A model generated the notes under the pieces. The model was not told where the DNA came from, searched no databases, and saw nothing but the letters and a program-made list of their open reading frames with translations. Of a stretch of 64,000 nt of DNA, positions 27,964 through 38,052 are shown piece by piece. Both the position numbers and the translations under genes were made by a program. The DNA is from Streptococcus mitis (GTDB taxonomy: Bacteria > Bacillota > Bacilli > Lactobacillales > Streptococcaceae). The stretch lies in contig NZ_JALDTZ010000002.1 in the NCBI RefSeq assembly GCF_023109105.1, positions 106,360-170,359 on the forward strand, in the 5' to 3' direction. The number at the start of each line of letters is the position of its first letter. Positions within the stretch are counted from its first letter, which is position 1.

Positions 27964-29328
27964 CTATTTTCTAAATTTCCACTGGCTGTAAATCCCGAAA
28001 CCGATAATCCAGATAGCTGAGCCGATTGCTCCTACAAATGTAGACTCTTGTAAAAAGAGGGTTACAAAGACAAAGGCAAAGAAGAGCATGGTTAAAGGAT
28101 TTAAGAAACGATAATGAGGCATGAGGTAGCCATCTGCCATAAAGTCTGGTGACTTGCGATACTTGAGGTGAGCCACCATAATCAAGATATAGATAGCGAT
28201 ATAGACACCTGATGATGATGCTGTAATCAAGGCAAAGGCATCCGAAACTCCTGGCAATACGTTGATAAAGGCTGCTAGGGCAATCAAAACCGCTGAAGCG
28301 ATGATGGCATTTTGTGGCACATTGTGACGAGAAAGTGTATCTGCCTTGATCGCTTTTAGGAATGGATTTGGCGAATCATGGGCAATCTGATACAAATGAC
28401 GACCTGTTGAGTAGAGGGTTGAGTTAAGGGCAGATGCTGCTGATGTCAAAACGACGAAGTTAATCAAGGCTGCCGCCCACTTGATACCTGCCAATTCAAA
28501 TACTGTAACAAAAGGAGAATCAGCAGAAGCAAGCTCACGCCATGGAATGATAGCCATAATGGCTAAGAGGGCACCACCGTAGAAAAAGGCAATACGCAAA
28601 GGAATTTCCTTAACGGCTTTTGGCAAGACCTGACGTGGATTTTTAGTTTCAGAAGTTGTGACCCCGATAAACTCAATCATGAGGTAGGCAAAGAACACCA
28701 TCTGGAAGGCCATGACAAAGTTTACTCCACCATTTGGGAAGAGGGAGAAATTGTCAGCAATATTGGCCAAACTTGCTACTCCATGAGGTGTCTTAAAGCC
28801 TGTCAAGACCATAAAGACTCCTGTCGCAATCATGGCTAAAATAGCCACAATCTTGACCATCGCAAACCAAAACTCAACTTCTCCAAAGAGCTTCACCGCA
28901 ATCAGATTGACCAAGGCTAGAATGGTCAAAAATCCAATCTCAATCATCCAACTTGGCCAGCTAGGGAACCAGAACTGAACATAGTGCGAGATAGCTGTGA
29001 TTTCCGCCATACCGATAAAGACAACGGATAGCCAGTAAGACCAGACCGAGAAATAACCCCAGCCCTTACCCAAATGGCGCGTAATAAAGTTGATAAAGGT
29101 ATGTTGCTCAGGGTCTTGGTAGAGCATTTCCCCAACCGCACGCATCATGAGGAACATGAAAGCACCTGTAATCATATAAATCAGTACAATGGAAGGACCT
29201 GTTAGGCTGATAGAGCGACCTGCTCCCAAAAAGAGTCCTGTTCCGATTGTTCCAGCAATGGCCATCACCTGCACGTGACGATTGGTCAGACCACGCTCCA
29301 TCTTATTTTTTTTCTTCTTTGAACTCAT
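27964..29328 (-). CDS. APC-family amino-acid permease
   Basis: A 454-residue transporter with twelve hydrophobic segments. The N-terminal GLTNRHVQVMAIAGTIGTGL followed by FLGAGRSI is the conserved TM1 signature of the amino-acid transporter (AAT) branch of the APC superfamily, which includes CycA-like D-alanine/D-serine/glycine carriers and aromatic or proline permeases. I cannot assign the substrate. The boxC end of a BOX element (29352-29459) lies directly upstream and may carry its promoter. Confidence 0.85.
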   Translation of the reverse strand: MSSKKKKNKMERGLTNRHVQVMAIAGTIGTGLFLGAGRSISLTGPSIVLIYMITGAFMFLMMRAVGEMLYQDPEQHTFINFITRHLGKGWGYFSVWSYWLSVVFIGMAEITAISHYVQFWFPSWPSWMIEIGFLTILALVNLIAVKLFGEVEFWFAMVKIVAILAMIATGVFMVLTGFKTPHGVASLANIADNFSLFPNGGVNFVMAFQMVFFAYLMIEFIGVTTSETKNPRQVLPKAVKEIPLRIAFFYGGALLAIMAIIPWRELASADSPFVTVFELAGIKWAAALINFVVLTSAASALNSTLYSTGRHLYQIAHDSPNPFLKAIKADTLSRHNVPQNAIIASAVLIALAAFINVLPGVSDAFALITASSSGVYIAIYILIMVAHLKYRKSPDFMADGYLMPHYRFLNPLTMLFFAFVFVTLFLQESTFVGAIGSAIWIIGFGIYSQWKFRK

Positions 29329-29351
29329 AACGTCTCCAATTCAATTTAATT

Positions 29352-29459
29352 TATACTCAATGAAAATCAAAGAGCAAACTAGGAAGCTAGCCGCAGGCTG
29401 TACTTGAGTACGGCAAGGCTACGCTGACGTGGTTTGAATTTGATTTTCGAAGAGTATCA
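29352..29459 (-). repeat. BOX element 1 (boxA-boxC, no boxB)
   Basis: Reading the minus strand, it opens TACTCTTCGAAAATC, carries the boxA core CCACGTCAGCGTAGCCTTGC and ends with the boxC TTCATTGAGTA; no boxB unit is present. Its boxC end faces the permease start. Confidence 0.9.
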
Positions 29460-29465
29460 AAATGG

Positions 29466-29510
29466 AAAAAGGAGTAAGTGAAGCGCATCGCCTCCCCACT
29501 CCTTTTTTCT
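29466..29510 (-). terminator. Terminator of greA
   Basis: On the minus strand an AAAAAAGGAGT ... ACTCCTTTTT outer stem encloses a second GC-rich inner hairpin, directly after the greA stop codon. Confidence 0.8.
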
Positions 29511-29514
29511 GTTT

Positions 29515-29997
29515 TTAGGCTGTTTTTTCAACCTTCAAGATTTTTACATCATAGCTACCAACAGGTGTTTCAATGGTTGCTGTGTCACCTGTTTTCTTGC
29601 CAATCAAGGCTTGTCCAATTGGGCTTTCATTTGAAACCTTACCTGCAAAGGCATCCGCACCCGCTGAACCTACGATAATATAAACTTCTTCTTCGTCCTC
29701 ACCAATTTCTTGGATAGTGACTGTTTTACCAATCGCTACTTCATCATCAGCAACTGAGTCGCTATTGACGATTTCAGCATAACGGATTTTTGTTTCCAAG
29801 CTAGAGATTTGTCCTTCAACAAAGGCTTGTTCATCCTTAGCTGCCTCATATTCACTGTTTTCAGAAAGGTCACCGTATGAACGGGCAATCTTAATGCGTT
29901 CTACCACTTCTGGTCGGCGAACCAATTTCAATTCTTCTAATTCTTTTTCAAGTTTTTCCTTTTCCGCAAGGGTCATAGGATATGTTTTTTCTGCCAT
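29515..29997 (-). CDS. greA: Transcription elongation factor GreA
   Basis: A 160-residue factor that binds the RNA polymerase secondary channel and rescues backtracked complexes. An N-terminal coiled coil ([38 protein letters not shown] with the acidic tip) precedes a C-terminal FKBP-like domain ending [13 protein letters not shown] start at ATG 29995-29997 (MAEKTYPM), matching the usual length; a TTG nine bp upstream would add three residues. It follows mltG on the same strand. Confidence 0.95.
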   Translation of the reverse strand: MAEKTYPMTLAEKEKLEKELEELKLVRRPEVVERIKIARSYGDLSENSEYEAAKDEQAFVEGQISSLETKIRYAEIVNSDSVADDEVAIGKTVTIQEIGEDEEEVYIIVGSAGADAFAGKVSNESPIGQALIGKKTGDTATIETPVGSYDVKILKVEKTA

Positions 29998-30057
29998 TTT
30001 TCTCAACTTTCTTTCGATAGTATTGAATCTCTATCTGAGATTCTCATTTTTGTAGTC

Positions 30058-31803
30058 TTAGTTTGAACTACTATTTTGAGTAAGTTTGCTATTGACGTGC
30101 TCAGCAACATTACGATCATGTTCTTCCTGTGTCACTGCGTAATAGACTTTACCATCTGTAACATTGGCTACAAAGTAGAGGTTCTCACTCTTTGTTTGGT
30201 TGATACTTGCTTCAATCGCGTCCTGACTTGGACTATCTACTGGACCAGGCATCAAACCAGGTTTTGTATAAACATTGTATGGTGAATTAATCGATGTGTC
30301 AATTCCAGCATCGTCTGCTAGGCTAATATTTTGGCCAAGTTTCCCTTGGGCATACAAGATTGCAATATTGCTTTGAAGTGGCATACCAAGGTTCAAACGA
30401 TTGTAGAAGACACCTGCAATCAACTTACGATCGTCAGTCTTAGCACCTTCTTTTTCGACAAGTGAAGCTATAGTCAACAATTCATTAACTGTCAAATTTT
30501 TAGACTTGATCGCACTATAATGAGGTGCCAAAGTTTTATCCATAGCTGCCAACATCTCATCAATCAAGCTTTCAACAGTTGTGCTTTCCTTGATAGAGTA
30601 AGTAGCTGGGAAAAGGAAACCTTCCAAACGATAACGAACGCCACTTTCCTTTGTAGGCAAGCTTTCAAGTAGACTAGGATATTTGGCAACTGCTTGGCTG
30701 ATAAAGTTATCATCTTGAACTTTTGCTAGGAAAGCATCCGCTGTCAAAGGCTCTTTGAAGTCACCTTGCAATTGACCTACTGCTTGTGCCATTTGGTCAA
30801 TCGTATAACCTTCTGGAATTGTTAAAGTCGCAAGCGCAGGTTCTTGAGCTTCAGCTGTTCCACCTTTTTGTAGTTCGTGGATGATGTCTTCTGTACTCAT
30901 GCTCTTTTGCAAATTGTAATAGCCAGACTTCAAATCTGAATAATTTTTATATTTCGCATAAAAAGCAAAAATCACTCCATGTTTAATCAAGCCAGCATTT
31001 TCAAGTGTCTTACCGATTGTTTGAACATTGGCCCCTTCTGGGATTTGCACTGTCACATATTGTTTCGATGAAGCATCCACAGGCTGCAAAGATGACTGAA
31101 CATACTGATAACCAAAGTAACCACCTGCTGAAATCAAGCCTAGGAAAATTAGTAGAGAAATAAAGAAGGCCTTGAATCCTGATTTTTTCTTCTTAGTAGG
31201 CTGAACTGTCTCACGACGGCTACGACGTGGAGTTGCAGGCATTTCTTCTACAGCTTTCTTTTCCACTACTGGTTGTGAAGCAGGAACTTCTCTTTTTACT
31301 ACTTCTTTCTGCCCTTCTGTCTTATAAGAAACAGCTACCCTCATTGGGATTTCATTAAATTCTTTTTCTACGTTTCTAGGACTAACAGGTCCTGGAGCTG
31401 GTCTTGATACTCCCTCAGCTGATGGAGTAGAAGGTCCTTCTTGACTCGGGTGACTAGGAGCTTGTCTTACAGCCTCTTCTGCGGGAGATGAAGGCACATC
31501 TTGACTTGGATGGCTTGGAACAGTAAGAGTTTCTCTTTTTATCTCATCTGCTGGAGAAGCTGGTAAATCTTGACTTGGATGAGTAGGCACGGTAGGAGCG
31601 TTTCTCATAATCTCCTCTACAGCTGATAGAGAATCTTCCATCAAATCTTCTATTGACTGGTCATTTTTAGAAGAACGTTGGGGTTTTATTGAAGCTAAAT
31701 TAACTTCCTCCTGTTCTTCTTCATGTTTTTTTACTCTCTCTAAATCACGTAAAATCTGCTCTTTAAAGCTTAATTTTTCGTCTTCTCTTGGCTTTTCACT
31801 CAA
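30058..31803 (-). CDS. mltG: Endolytic murein transglycosylase MltG, TTG start
   Basis: A 581-residue membrane enzyme that cuts nascent peptidoglycan strands, in pneumococcus tied to peripheral wall synthesis. It starts at TTG 31801-31803, 8 nt behind GAGGAGG. Residues 1-205 are a cytoplasmic, charged and Pro/Ser-rich region with repeated SHPSQ motifs. About 207-229 is the membrane segment (AFFISLLIFLGLISAGG). A LysM-like part follows, then the YceG domain (SLVEKEGAKTDDRKLIAGVF with the catalytic Glu, NSPYNVYTKPGLMPGPVDSP). Its own promoter is at 31835-31863. Confidence 0.93.
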   Translation of the reverse strand: MSEKPREDEKLSFKEQILRDLERVKKHEEEQEEVNLASIKPQRSSKNDQSIEDLMEDSLSAVEEIMRNAPTVPTHPSQDLPASPADEIKRETLTVPSHPSQDVPSSPAEEAVRQAPSHPSQEGPSTPSAEGVSRPAPGPVSPRNVEKEFNEIPMRVAVSYKTEGQKEVVKREVPASQPVVEKKAVEEMPATPRRSRRETVQPTKKKKSGFKAFFISLLIFLGLISAGGYFGYQYVQSSLQPVDASSKQYVTVQIPEGANVQTIGKTLENAGLIKHGVIFAFYAKYKNYSDLKSGYYNLQKSMSTEDIIHELQKGGTAEAQEPALATLTIPEGYTIDQMAQAVGQLQGDFKEPLTADAFLAKVQDDNFISQAVAKYPSLLESLPTKESGVRYRLEGFLFPATYSIKESTTVESLIDEMLAAMDKTLAPHYSAIKSKNLTVNELLTIASLVEKEGAKTDDRKLIAGVFYNRLNLGMPLQSNIAILYAQGKLGQNISLADDAGIDTSINSPYNVYTKPGLMPGPVDSPSQDAIEASINQTKSENLYFVANVTDGKVYYAVTQEEHDRNVAEHVNSKLTQNSSSN

Positions 31804-31834
31804 AAGTTTATCCTCCTCGTTGACAATCCATAAT

Positions 31835-31863
31835 ATTATATCTTAAAAGTTTAGGAAAAGCAA
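31835..31863 (-). promoter_or_regulatory. Promoter of mltG
   Basis: Minus-strand TTGCTT (31858-31863), 17-bp spacer, TATAAT (31835-31840), about 30 nt before the TTG start. Confidence 0.8.
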
Positions 31864-31883
31864 CCTATGATGCCTTACCTTGC

Positions 31884-32378
31884 CTATTTTTTAGCTTCCC
31901 AGACCATATCATACCAGATTTCTCCTGCAAAGGTTGACTGGGACTGGCCTTCATTGACAAATCCATGCTTTTCATAATAGGCGATGAGATAGTCATGACA
32001 GGTTAGGTTAATGCCATCTCTCTCATCTTCAAGAGCCAGTTCTTTCAAGGCTACCAGTAATTTCTTACCCAATCCGAGTCCTTGTGCGTCCTTGGCAATA
32101 GAAAGACAGGTCACAGAAATATAGCCACCCGGCTCATGACTATAATCTTCTATCTCTTCTGTAAAAGACTGGTCCTGCAGATGGCGGTTTGGTCCAACTG
32201 GTCCCTCTATATAACCAATAATCTTACCCTCTTTTTCTGCAACCAGAAACGAGGTCTGAATTTCTCGCAAATGCGCCTCAAAAACAGAGCGAGGAATGGC
32301 TTCTTCTATAGAGAAATTTTCTAGTTCAATCTCAACGATACGATCCAAATCTTCTAATCTTGCTTTCCTGATTTTCAT
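31884..32378 (-). CDS. GNAT acetyltransferase (first of a tandem pair by position)
   Basis: A 164-residue N-acetyltransferase with motif A CLSIAKDAQGLGLGKKLL and a terminal AYYEKHGFVNEGQSQSTF segment. Its ATG overlaps the stop of the next upstream GNAT gene by 4 bp. The two proteins have the same layout (an N-terminal IRKARLEDL- or IIQASKSDL-type strand) and are probably old paralogues. The position between murC and mltG is the same in pneumococcus as I recall it. The substrate is unknown. Confidence 0.85.
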   Translation of the reverse strand: MKIRKARLEDLDRIVEIELENFSIEEAIPRSVFEAHLREIQTSFLVAEKEGKIIGYIEGPVGPNRHLQDQSFTEEIEDYSHEPGGYISVTCLSIAKDAQGLGLGKKLLVALKELALEDERDGINLTCHDYLIAYYEKHGFVNEGQSQSTFAGEIWYDMVWEAKK

Positions 32379-32842
32379 TGCTCCTCCAGATAAAAGGGAT
32401 TAAACCAAATCATACTAAAACCTTGACTAGCTACATAAAGCGAAGCTGTCTCTTCTTCATCAATAAAACCGTTCATTTCAAAATAGGAAAGCAGCTCATC
32501 AGGGCTCTTCAAACGAATACCTTTGTAATCCAGCTCAACTGCCACCTCTTTCAAAGCTGCAAGAAGAAGCGTTCCCAGTCCCTGTCTCTGATAATTAGCA
32601 TCAATAACTAAAGAATGTATTTCTAGACATTGCGGGTCGCGTGACTGAGGACTACTTATAATATAGCCCAGAAGCTGATTTTCATCCCTAGCTAGAAGAA
32701 AGGTATCCGCACACTTACGGATACTTTCTTCTAAAATATGGGAAGTAAGTTGCTTTTCAGCTGGAAAAGATGAAGCCTGAAGTGCCTCTATCTCAGCCAA
32801 ATCAGACTTACTTGCCTGAATAATCTTAATTGGAATTTCCAT
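32375..32842 (-). CDS. GNAT acetyltransferase (second of the tandem pair)
   Basis: A 155-residue N-acetyltransferase with SLVIDANYQRQGLGTLLLAA as its acetyl-CoA motif. It starts 9 bp after the murC stop and is translationally coupled to the following GNAT gene, so both belong to the murC transcription unit. No substrate can be inferred. Confidence 0.85.
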   Translation of the reverse strand: MEIPIKIIQASKSDLAEIEALQASSFPAEKQLTSHILEESIRKCADTFLLARDENQLLGYIISSPQSRDPQCLEIHSLVIDANYQRQGLGTLLLAALKEVAVELDYKGIRLKSPDELLSYFEMNGFIDEEETASLYVASQGFSMIWFNPFYLEEQ

Positions 32843-32851
32843 GGGAAGATC

Positions 32852-34186
32852 CTATTGAACATTGCTTGTCAAATTAGACAAGAGACGTTCAAATGAATAC
32901 TCATAGGTTTGGATATCTCCTGCTCCCATAAAGACGTAAACAGCATTGTCATGGTCTAGGAGTGGAGAAACATTTTCAACAGTGATCACTTGGTGTTTCT
33001 TGTTGATTTTATTAGCTAGATCTTCTACTTTGACATCACCATGGTCCACTTCACGAGCAGATCCATAGATTTGGGCTAGATAAACTGCATCTGCTTGATT
33101 CAAAGCGTGGGCAAATTCGTCCAACAAGGCAATGGTTCTTGTAAAAGTATGCGGTTGGAATACTGCTACAATTTCCTTGCTTGGGTATTTCTGACGAGCC
33201 GCATCCAAGGTTGCAATGATTTCTGTTGGATGGTGGGCAAAGTCATCGATAATCACCGTATCATTGACAATTTTCTCAGTGAAACGACGCTTAACACCTG
33301 CAAATGTTTTCAAGTGTTCACGCACCAAGTTCAAATCAAATCCTGCTGTGTAAAGAAGACCAATAACAGCTGTCGCATTCATGATATTGTGACGACCAAA
33401 GGTTGGAATGTGGAATTGCCCCAACTCTTGTCCACGGAAGTGAACTGTGAAGGTTGAACCAGTTGTTGAACGAAGAAGATCGCTAGCTACAAAGTCATTG
33501 CCTTCTGCTTCAAAACCATAATAATAAATCGGAGCATTAGATGTAATTTTACGCAATTCAGCATCCTCACCGTAGATAAACAAACCTTTGGTAATTTGTT
33601 TAGCATAGTCGTTAAAGGCATTGAAGACATCCTCAAGACTTGTGAAATAGTCTGGATGGTCAAAGTCAATGTTGGTGATAATAGAGTATTCTGGATGGTA
33701 AGGCATGAAGTGACGCTCATATTCGTCAGATTCAAAGACAAAATATTTGGCATTGGCTGAACCGCGACCTGTCCCATCTCCAATCAAGAAGCTAGTATCT
33801 GTGATGTGCGACAAGACATGAGACAACATACCTGTAGTTGAAGTTTTTCCATGCGCTCCAGCTACTCCCATGCTGACAAAGTCACTCATAAAGCTACCTA
33901 GGAACTCATGGTAACGTTTGTAGCTGATGCCATTTTGGTCCGCGTAGGCAATTTCGACGTTGTTATCTGGACGAAAGGCATTCCCAGCGATAATTTCCAT
34001 ATCTCCGTCTAGATTCTTTTCATCAAAAGGAAGAATGGTAATTCCTGCCTGCTCAAGACCACGTTGAGTAAAGTAGTACTTTTCAACATCTGAACCCTGT
34101 ACCTTATGCCCCATTTGGTGCAACATCAAGGCCAAGGCACTCATCCCTGATCCCTTAATTCCGATAAAATGATATGTCTTTGACAT
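32852..34186 (-). CDS. murC: UDP-N-acetylmuramate--L-alanine ligase
   Basis: A 444-residue cytosolic ATP-dependent ligase adding L-alanine to UDP-MurNAc, the first peptide step of wall precursor synthesis. The N-terminal Rossmann motif [11 protein letters not shown] (9-19), the ATP loop AGAHGKTST (109-117) and the C-terminal [10 protein letters not shown] and FQPHTFTRT motifs are all present. It lies 10 bp after a 205-codon gene of unknown function. Confidence 0.96.
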   Translation of the reverse strand: MSKTYHFIGIKGSGMSALALMLHQMGHKVQGSDVEKYYFTQRGLEQAGITILPFDEKNLDGDMEIIAGNAFRPDNNVEIAYADQNGISYKRYHEFLGSFMSDFVSMGVAGAHGKTSTTGMLSHVLSHITDTSFLIGDGTGRGSANAKYFVFESDEYERHFMPYHPEYSIITNIDFDHPDYFTSLEDVFNAFNDYAKQITKGLFIYGEDAELRKITSNAPIYYYGFEAEGNDFVASDLLRSTTGSTFTVHFRGQELGQFHIPTFGRHNIMNATAVIGLLYTAGFDLNLVREHLKTFAGVKRRFTEKIVNDTVIIDDFAHHPTEIIATLDAARQKYPSKEIVAVFQPHTFTRTIALLDEFAHALNQADAVYLAQIYGSAREVDHGDVKVEDLANKINKKHQVITVENVSPLLDHDNAVYVFMGAGDIQTYEYSFERLLSNLTSNVQ

Positions 34187-34196
34187 CTTTTCTCCC

Positions 34197-34814
34197 CTAT
34201 TCCGTAATTCTTGTCAGATTCAACTCTTGGGCAACCCGACGTTCTTGTTCTGTTTGTTGATTCTTTTTATTGTAGATTTGGCTCTTCTTTAGAAAATCAT
34301 AGTTGTTTTTCTTTGGGCCTGAAGTTTCTTTTGACTCAGCTTGAGTCGAAATATGGCTCACTTCTTCCGCCAAGATGTAATGAGACTGGGTCAATTTTTG
34401 ACTATATTTGACAAATTCACCAGGATTTTCCTTTTGGAAAGGCGCGGTAGGTTGATTGCCCTGTCTAACCAGACTTGGCTGAGAATGGCGTCTTGTAGGA
34501 GTAATATCCTTGGTCAGATAATTTGCTGAGCGTTTCTTTTTCAAATCCGCACGCGCTTCTTCACGCGCCTGCTCCGCATAGCTCTTTCCTTCTTTTTTAA
34601 CACCTAAAGGGGCCTTTTTAAGCTTCTCTACTGGCTTTTCAATCTGTTTGACTGGTTTTTCTTCAGTAATAGGAGCCCATTCTAAATAATTTTTATCTCG
34701 ATACTCACCCTTGATATTACTGATAAAGTCAGATTCATCATAGAGATCCATAACCGGCATCTCAGTCAGCATAACCTCGTCATCTGACACCAATGGAAAT
34801 CGTTCTTCTCTCAT
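34197..34814 (-). CDS. Conserved streptococcal protein of unknown function
   Basis: A 205-residue hydrophilic protein that I do not recognise beyond its constant position between snf2 and murC. The N-terminus is acidic ([20 protein letters not shown]). The middle is lysine/arginine-rich and low-complexity, probably disordered, and the end is [20 protein letters not shown]. There is no membrane segment or signal peptide. It shares the promoter at 34838-34865 with murC, hinting at a wall-synthesis or nucleic-acid-related role; that is inference. Confidence 0.8.
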   Translation of the reverse strand: MREERFPLVSDDEVMLTEMPVMDLYDESDFISNIKGEYRDKNYLEWAPITEEKPVKQIEKPVEKLKKAPLGVKKEGKSYAEQAREEARADLKKKRSANYLTKDITPTRRHSQPSLVRQGNQPTAPFQKENPGEFVKYSQKLTQSHYILAEEVSHISTQAESKETSGPKKNNYDFLKKSQIYNKKNQQTEQERRVAQELNLTRITE

Positions 34815-34837
34815 TTTCTATTTCCTTTCAACACTTC

Positions 34838-34865
34838 ATTATAGCGTATTGTCTTGATTTTTCAA
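34838..34865 (-). promoter_or_regulatory. Promoter of the 34197-murC operon
   Basis: Minus-strand TTGAAA (34860-34865), 16-bp spacer, TATAAT (34838-34843). The -35 overlaps the snf2 stop codon. Confidence 0.7.
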
Positions 34866-37800
34866 GTGCTGGCTTCAGAAATTCCTAAAATTTCTCTAAT
34901 TTCTGCTAGGGTCAGACTGCCACGTGACTCTGTGCCGTCCAATACTTGTGACACCAGATGTTTCTTCTGTTCTTGGAGTTCCTGAATTTTTTCTTCAATG
35001 GTTCCCTTGGTTACCAAGCGATAAACCTCAACCATTTCTTGCTGACCCATCCGGTGGGCACGGCCAATAGCTTGCTCTTCCACCGCAGGATTCCACCAAA
35101 GGTCAACCAAGATAACTGTATCAGCACCTGTCAGGTTCAGACCGACACCACCCGCCTTGAGGGAAATCAGAAAGGCATCTCTTTCCCCTTGATTAAAGGC
35201 CTTAGTCATGTCTTGTCTTTCCTTGGATGGGGTTGAACCCGTAATTTTAAAGGATGTCATGCCCAAGTCTGGCAGTTCTTGTTCAATTTTCTCCAACATT
35301 CCCTTGAACTGCGAGAAAATCAAGACACGGTGTCCGCCGTCTGCCACCTGGACCAGTAGGTCTCGAAGACTATCCAGTTTCCCACTGGCTCCCTGATAAT
35401 CTTCCATAAAGAGGGCAGGGGTGTCACAGATTTGACGCAAGCGCATTAAACCAGATAAGATCTCCACACGACTTCGCTGAAATTCCTGATCTGACACTTG
35501 AGCCAGACGGTCCCGCATCTGTTGCAACTGAGCTAGATAGATAGCCTTTTGCTGGTCTTCTAGTTCATTCTTATAAACTACTTCAATCAAGTCTGGCAAT
35601 TCAGTCAGAACTTCTTCTTTCTTGCGCCGCATAACGAAAGGCTTGATAAACTGAGCCACTCGCTCTGCTGGCAATTTCATAAATTCTTTCTTGCTTGGCA
35701 AAAGCCCAGGCATGACGATTTGGAAAATAGACCACAGCTCACCCAGATGGTTTTCAATAGGAGTCCCTGATAAGGCAAAGACTGCCGGCACCACAAACTG
35801 TCTCAAGGTCTGGGCAATCTTGGTCTGGGCATTTTTCATGACCTGAGCCTCATCTAAGAAAAGGAAGTCAAAGGACATCCCCTGATAAAGCTCACTATCC
35901 TGACGGAAGGTGGCATAGCTCGTCACATAGATTTGATGGCTCTCGGCAAGAATCTCTTCACGATTAGCTTTCAAACCATGAACAACAGCCACATCCAACT
36001 GTGGAGCAAATTTCTGAAACTCATCTGCCCAGTTGTAGATCAAACCTGACGGTGCTAAAATCAAAATCCGACTTTCTTTTGTCACTTGGCTGGTCAAAAA
36101 AGCAATGGTCTGTAGGGTTTTACCAAGTCCCATATCATCAGCCAAAATCCCGCCAAAACCATAATGATGCAGCATTTGTAGCCAGCCGATTCCCTTTTCC
36201 TGATAATCACGCAAGTCAGCCTTGACCTGAGTTGCTTGTCGAGGAAAGTCCTCTGGATGCGTCAAATCGTGAGCCAGATTCTGGAATTCTTGTGAAAAAG
36301 AAACACGGTCTCGCCCTTCAAAGAGATGTGCTAAACTATAAGCCAAAGATTTCCGAGCCTGCAAGGAGCCATCTTTTAATTCAAACTGGCCTAGTTCCTG
36401 TAGATTTTGGCGAATTTTCTTGGTTTCGTCATCGAAAAAGTAGACTTGATTGTACGAATTAATGTAAAAATTCTTGTTGGCAACCAAGGCCTGCATGGCT
36501 TGGTCAATTTCTTCTTGGGCAATATCTTGAAAATCAAACTGGATTTCCAAGAGACCTCCCTTGGACGCAATCTGCACTTGAGGGCTTGCTATGCTATAAA
36601 GTTCTTCTAGCTTGTCTGATAGGTCAACATTCCCGAGTTTTTCAAAGACTGGAATGATTTCATGGAAAAAATGATAGACAGACTCCGCTTTTAAGGCCTG
36701 ACGCCAAGATTGAAAATCTGCTTCAAAGCCCGCAGCCAAACAGACTTGGAAAATTCTTTCTTCCAAATCAGCAACACTCGAAAATGGTAATTCTTCTAAC
36801 TCTTGTCGGCTAGACACCTGCCTATCCCCATAATCAAACTGAATTTCTAAACGAATCCGATTATCCTCTTCCCTGTCAAAGTAAAAAGAGGGCGCAAAAG
36901 TTTTGATTTGTAAGCGTTCCGGAGCTAAAACGGTGCCCATCTGGCTAAAGAGAATTAAACAAGAAGCCAACTTATCTCGGTCACTGCTATCAAATTGCAG
37001 GTATTTCTTTCCATCTTGATCCAAAGGCAAGGCTTTAATTTCCTTGAGAAGACGCATCTGCTGGTCTGTTAGAAAATAAACCTGTCCTTTATGGAAAAGC
37101 ACAGCCCCCTGATAAAAGGCATTGACCCTTGGACCCTCACTGATTTCCATTTCAAAATAATCCGAGTATTCTGTTACTGTAAAAGCAAATAGATTGGCAT
37201 CCGCATTCATATCCTGAAAGAGCAGGGTTTGGTAACTATCTACTTGATAGTCAAATTGAAAATGGGATAAGGTCATCAATAAATTCACACCCTGCTCAAA
37301 AAAAGTCAGAGGGAAAAAGAGATGCCGACCTTGATTTTGGAAAAAGAGGTCTGGAGTCGTTCCTTCCTCCATTAGTCCGCGCAAGAAAGTCAGAAGTTCT
37401 TGACTGGCCTCATCAAAGACTTCCCAAGACAGAGACTCCTCATAAGTTTTTCCAATCATATAAGGTTTTCTCTTCTCGACAACTTTTAAAAAGAGTGGAA
37501 TATCCCGAATGACATAGTATTTTTGACTATTGATTTGTCCGATTCTAAGTGTCCACAAGATATGATTGGTTCCTGCTTCCACTTGTCCCACAGCCGATAA
37601 TTCATAGGCTCGGTCTGATTTTGGAGATAAGATTCGGTCCAAAAATTTACCGCCCAAGGTCACCTTAGTTTCAACGGCCTCTTTTTCTTCATGACCTTCT
37701 TCCAGACTTTGCAAGATTTCCTGACCACGCTCATCATTTTTCAGAAAATGCTCCAGCGCTGCCAAATGCACACAGTAGCCCCTCTTTTGGAAAAAATCGC

Positions 37801-37960
37801 AGGCACAAAAAACCAAATCATCCTCTAAACTATAGCGCAGTTCTTCTTCTGCAACGCGAGCGTAGAGCCGATTGTTCTTTTCCTTGATAATGTCAACCTT
37901 ACCAGTTTCATAAAGGGCAACGCCTTCGATACGGACTTTCCCCGGAATCAATTTAGCCAT
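34862..37960 (-). CDS. SWI2/SNF2-family helicase with SWIM zinc finger
   Basis: A 1032-residue DNA translocase. A SWIM-type zinc finger lies at residues 52-65 (CAC ... CVH), and about 100-560 is a region typical of bacterial SNF2 proteins. Then come helicase motifs: ILADDMGLGKTLQT (about 602-615), LDEAQVMKN, SGTPIENHLGELWSIF and the C-terminal lobe FSQFKGML ... LKAGGVGLNLTGAD ... GRAHRMGQ. The family remodels protein-DNA complexes and some members aid RNA polymerase recycling; the role here is not known. An extended -10 (TGGTATAAT, 37986-37994) lies upstream. Confidence 0.93.
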   Translation of the reverse strand: MAKLIPGKVRIEGVALYETGKVDIIKEKNNRLYARVAEEELRYSLEDDLVFCACDFFQKRGYCVHLAALEHFLKNDERGQEILQSLEEGHEEKEAVETKVTLGGKFLDRILSPKSDRAYELSAVGQVEAGTNHILWTLRIGQINSQKYYVIRDIPLFLKVVEKRKPYMIGKTYEESLSWEVFDEASQELLTFLRGLMEEGTTPDLFFQNQGRHLFFPLTFFEQGVNLLMTLSHFQFDYQVDSYQTLLFQDMNADANLFAFTVTEYSDYFEMEISEGPRVNAFYQGAVLFHKGQVYFLTDQQMRLLKEIKALPLDQDGKKYLQFDSSDRDKLASCLILFSQMGTVLAPERLQIKTFAPSFYFDREEDNRIRLEIQFDYGDRQVSSRQELEELPFSSVADLEERIFQVCLAAGFEADFQSWRQALKAESVYHFFHEIIPVFEKLGNVDLSDKLEELYSIASPQVQIASKGGLLEIQFDFQDIAQEEIDQAMQALVANKNFYINSYNQVYFFDDETKKIRQNLQELGQFELKDGSLQARKSLAYSLAHLFEGRDRVSFSQEFQNLAHDLTHPEDFPRQATQVKADLRDYQEKGIGWLQMLHHYGFGGILADDMGLGKTLQTIAFLTSQVTKESRILILAPSGLIYNWADEFQKFAPQLDVAVVHGLKANREEILAESHQIYVTSYATFRQDSELYQGMSFDFLFLDEAQVMKNAQTKIAQTLRQFVVPAVFALSGTPIENHLGELWSIFQIVMPGLLPSKKEFMKLPAERVAQFIKPFVMRRKKEEVLTELPDLIEVVYKNELEDQQKAIYLAQLQQMRDRLAQVSDQEFQRSRVEILSGLMRLRQICDTPALFMEDYQGASGKLDSLRDLLVQVADGGHRVLIFSQFKGMLEKIEQELPDLGMTSFKITGSTPSKERQDMTKAFNQGERDAFLISLKAGGVGLNLTGADTVILVDLWWNPAVEEQAIGRAHRMGQQEMVEVYRLVTKGTIEEKIQELQEQKKHLVSQVLDGTESRGSLTLAEIREILGISEAST

Positions 37961-38011
37961 ATTTTTACCTTTACCTTATCTTTTTATTATACCATATCTT
38001 CCCCTATGAAA

Positions 38012-38047
38012 ATAGCCTTCTAGAAAGACTTTTCTCCTAGAAGGCTT
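38012..38047 (-). terminator. Probable terminator after the MalY/PatB gene
   Basis: On the minus strand AAGCCTTCTAG ... CTAGAAGGCT followed by a weak T-run (ATTTTC), 6 bp past the stop codon. The 10-bp stem is perfect but the tail is poor. Confidence 0.5.
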
Positions 38048-38052
38048 GATTT

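Noticed and set aside
30022..30050. GAATCTC-tatct-GAGATTC hairpin between mltG and greA as the mltG terminator
   Set aside because: The T-rich side is on the plus strand, not downstream for mltG; it may be a processing or weak attenuator structure, so not listed.
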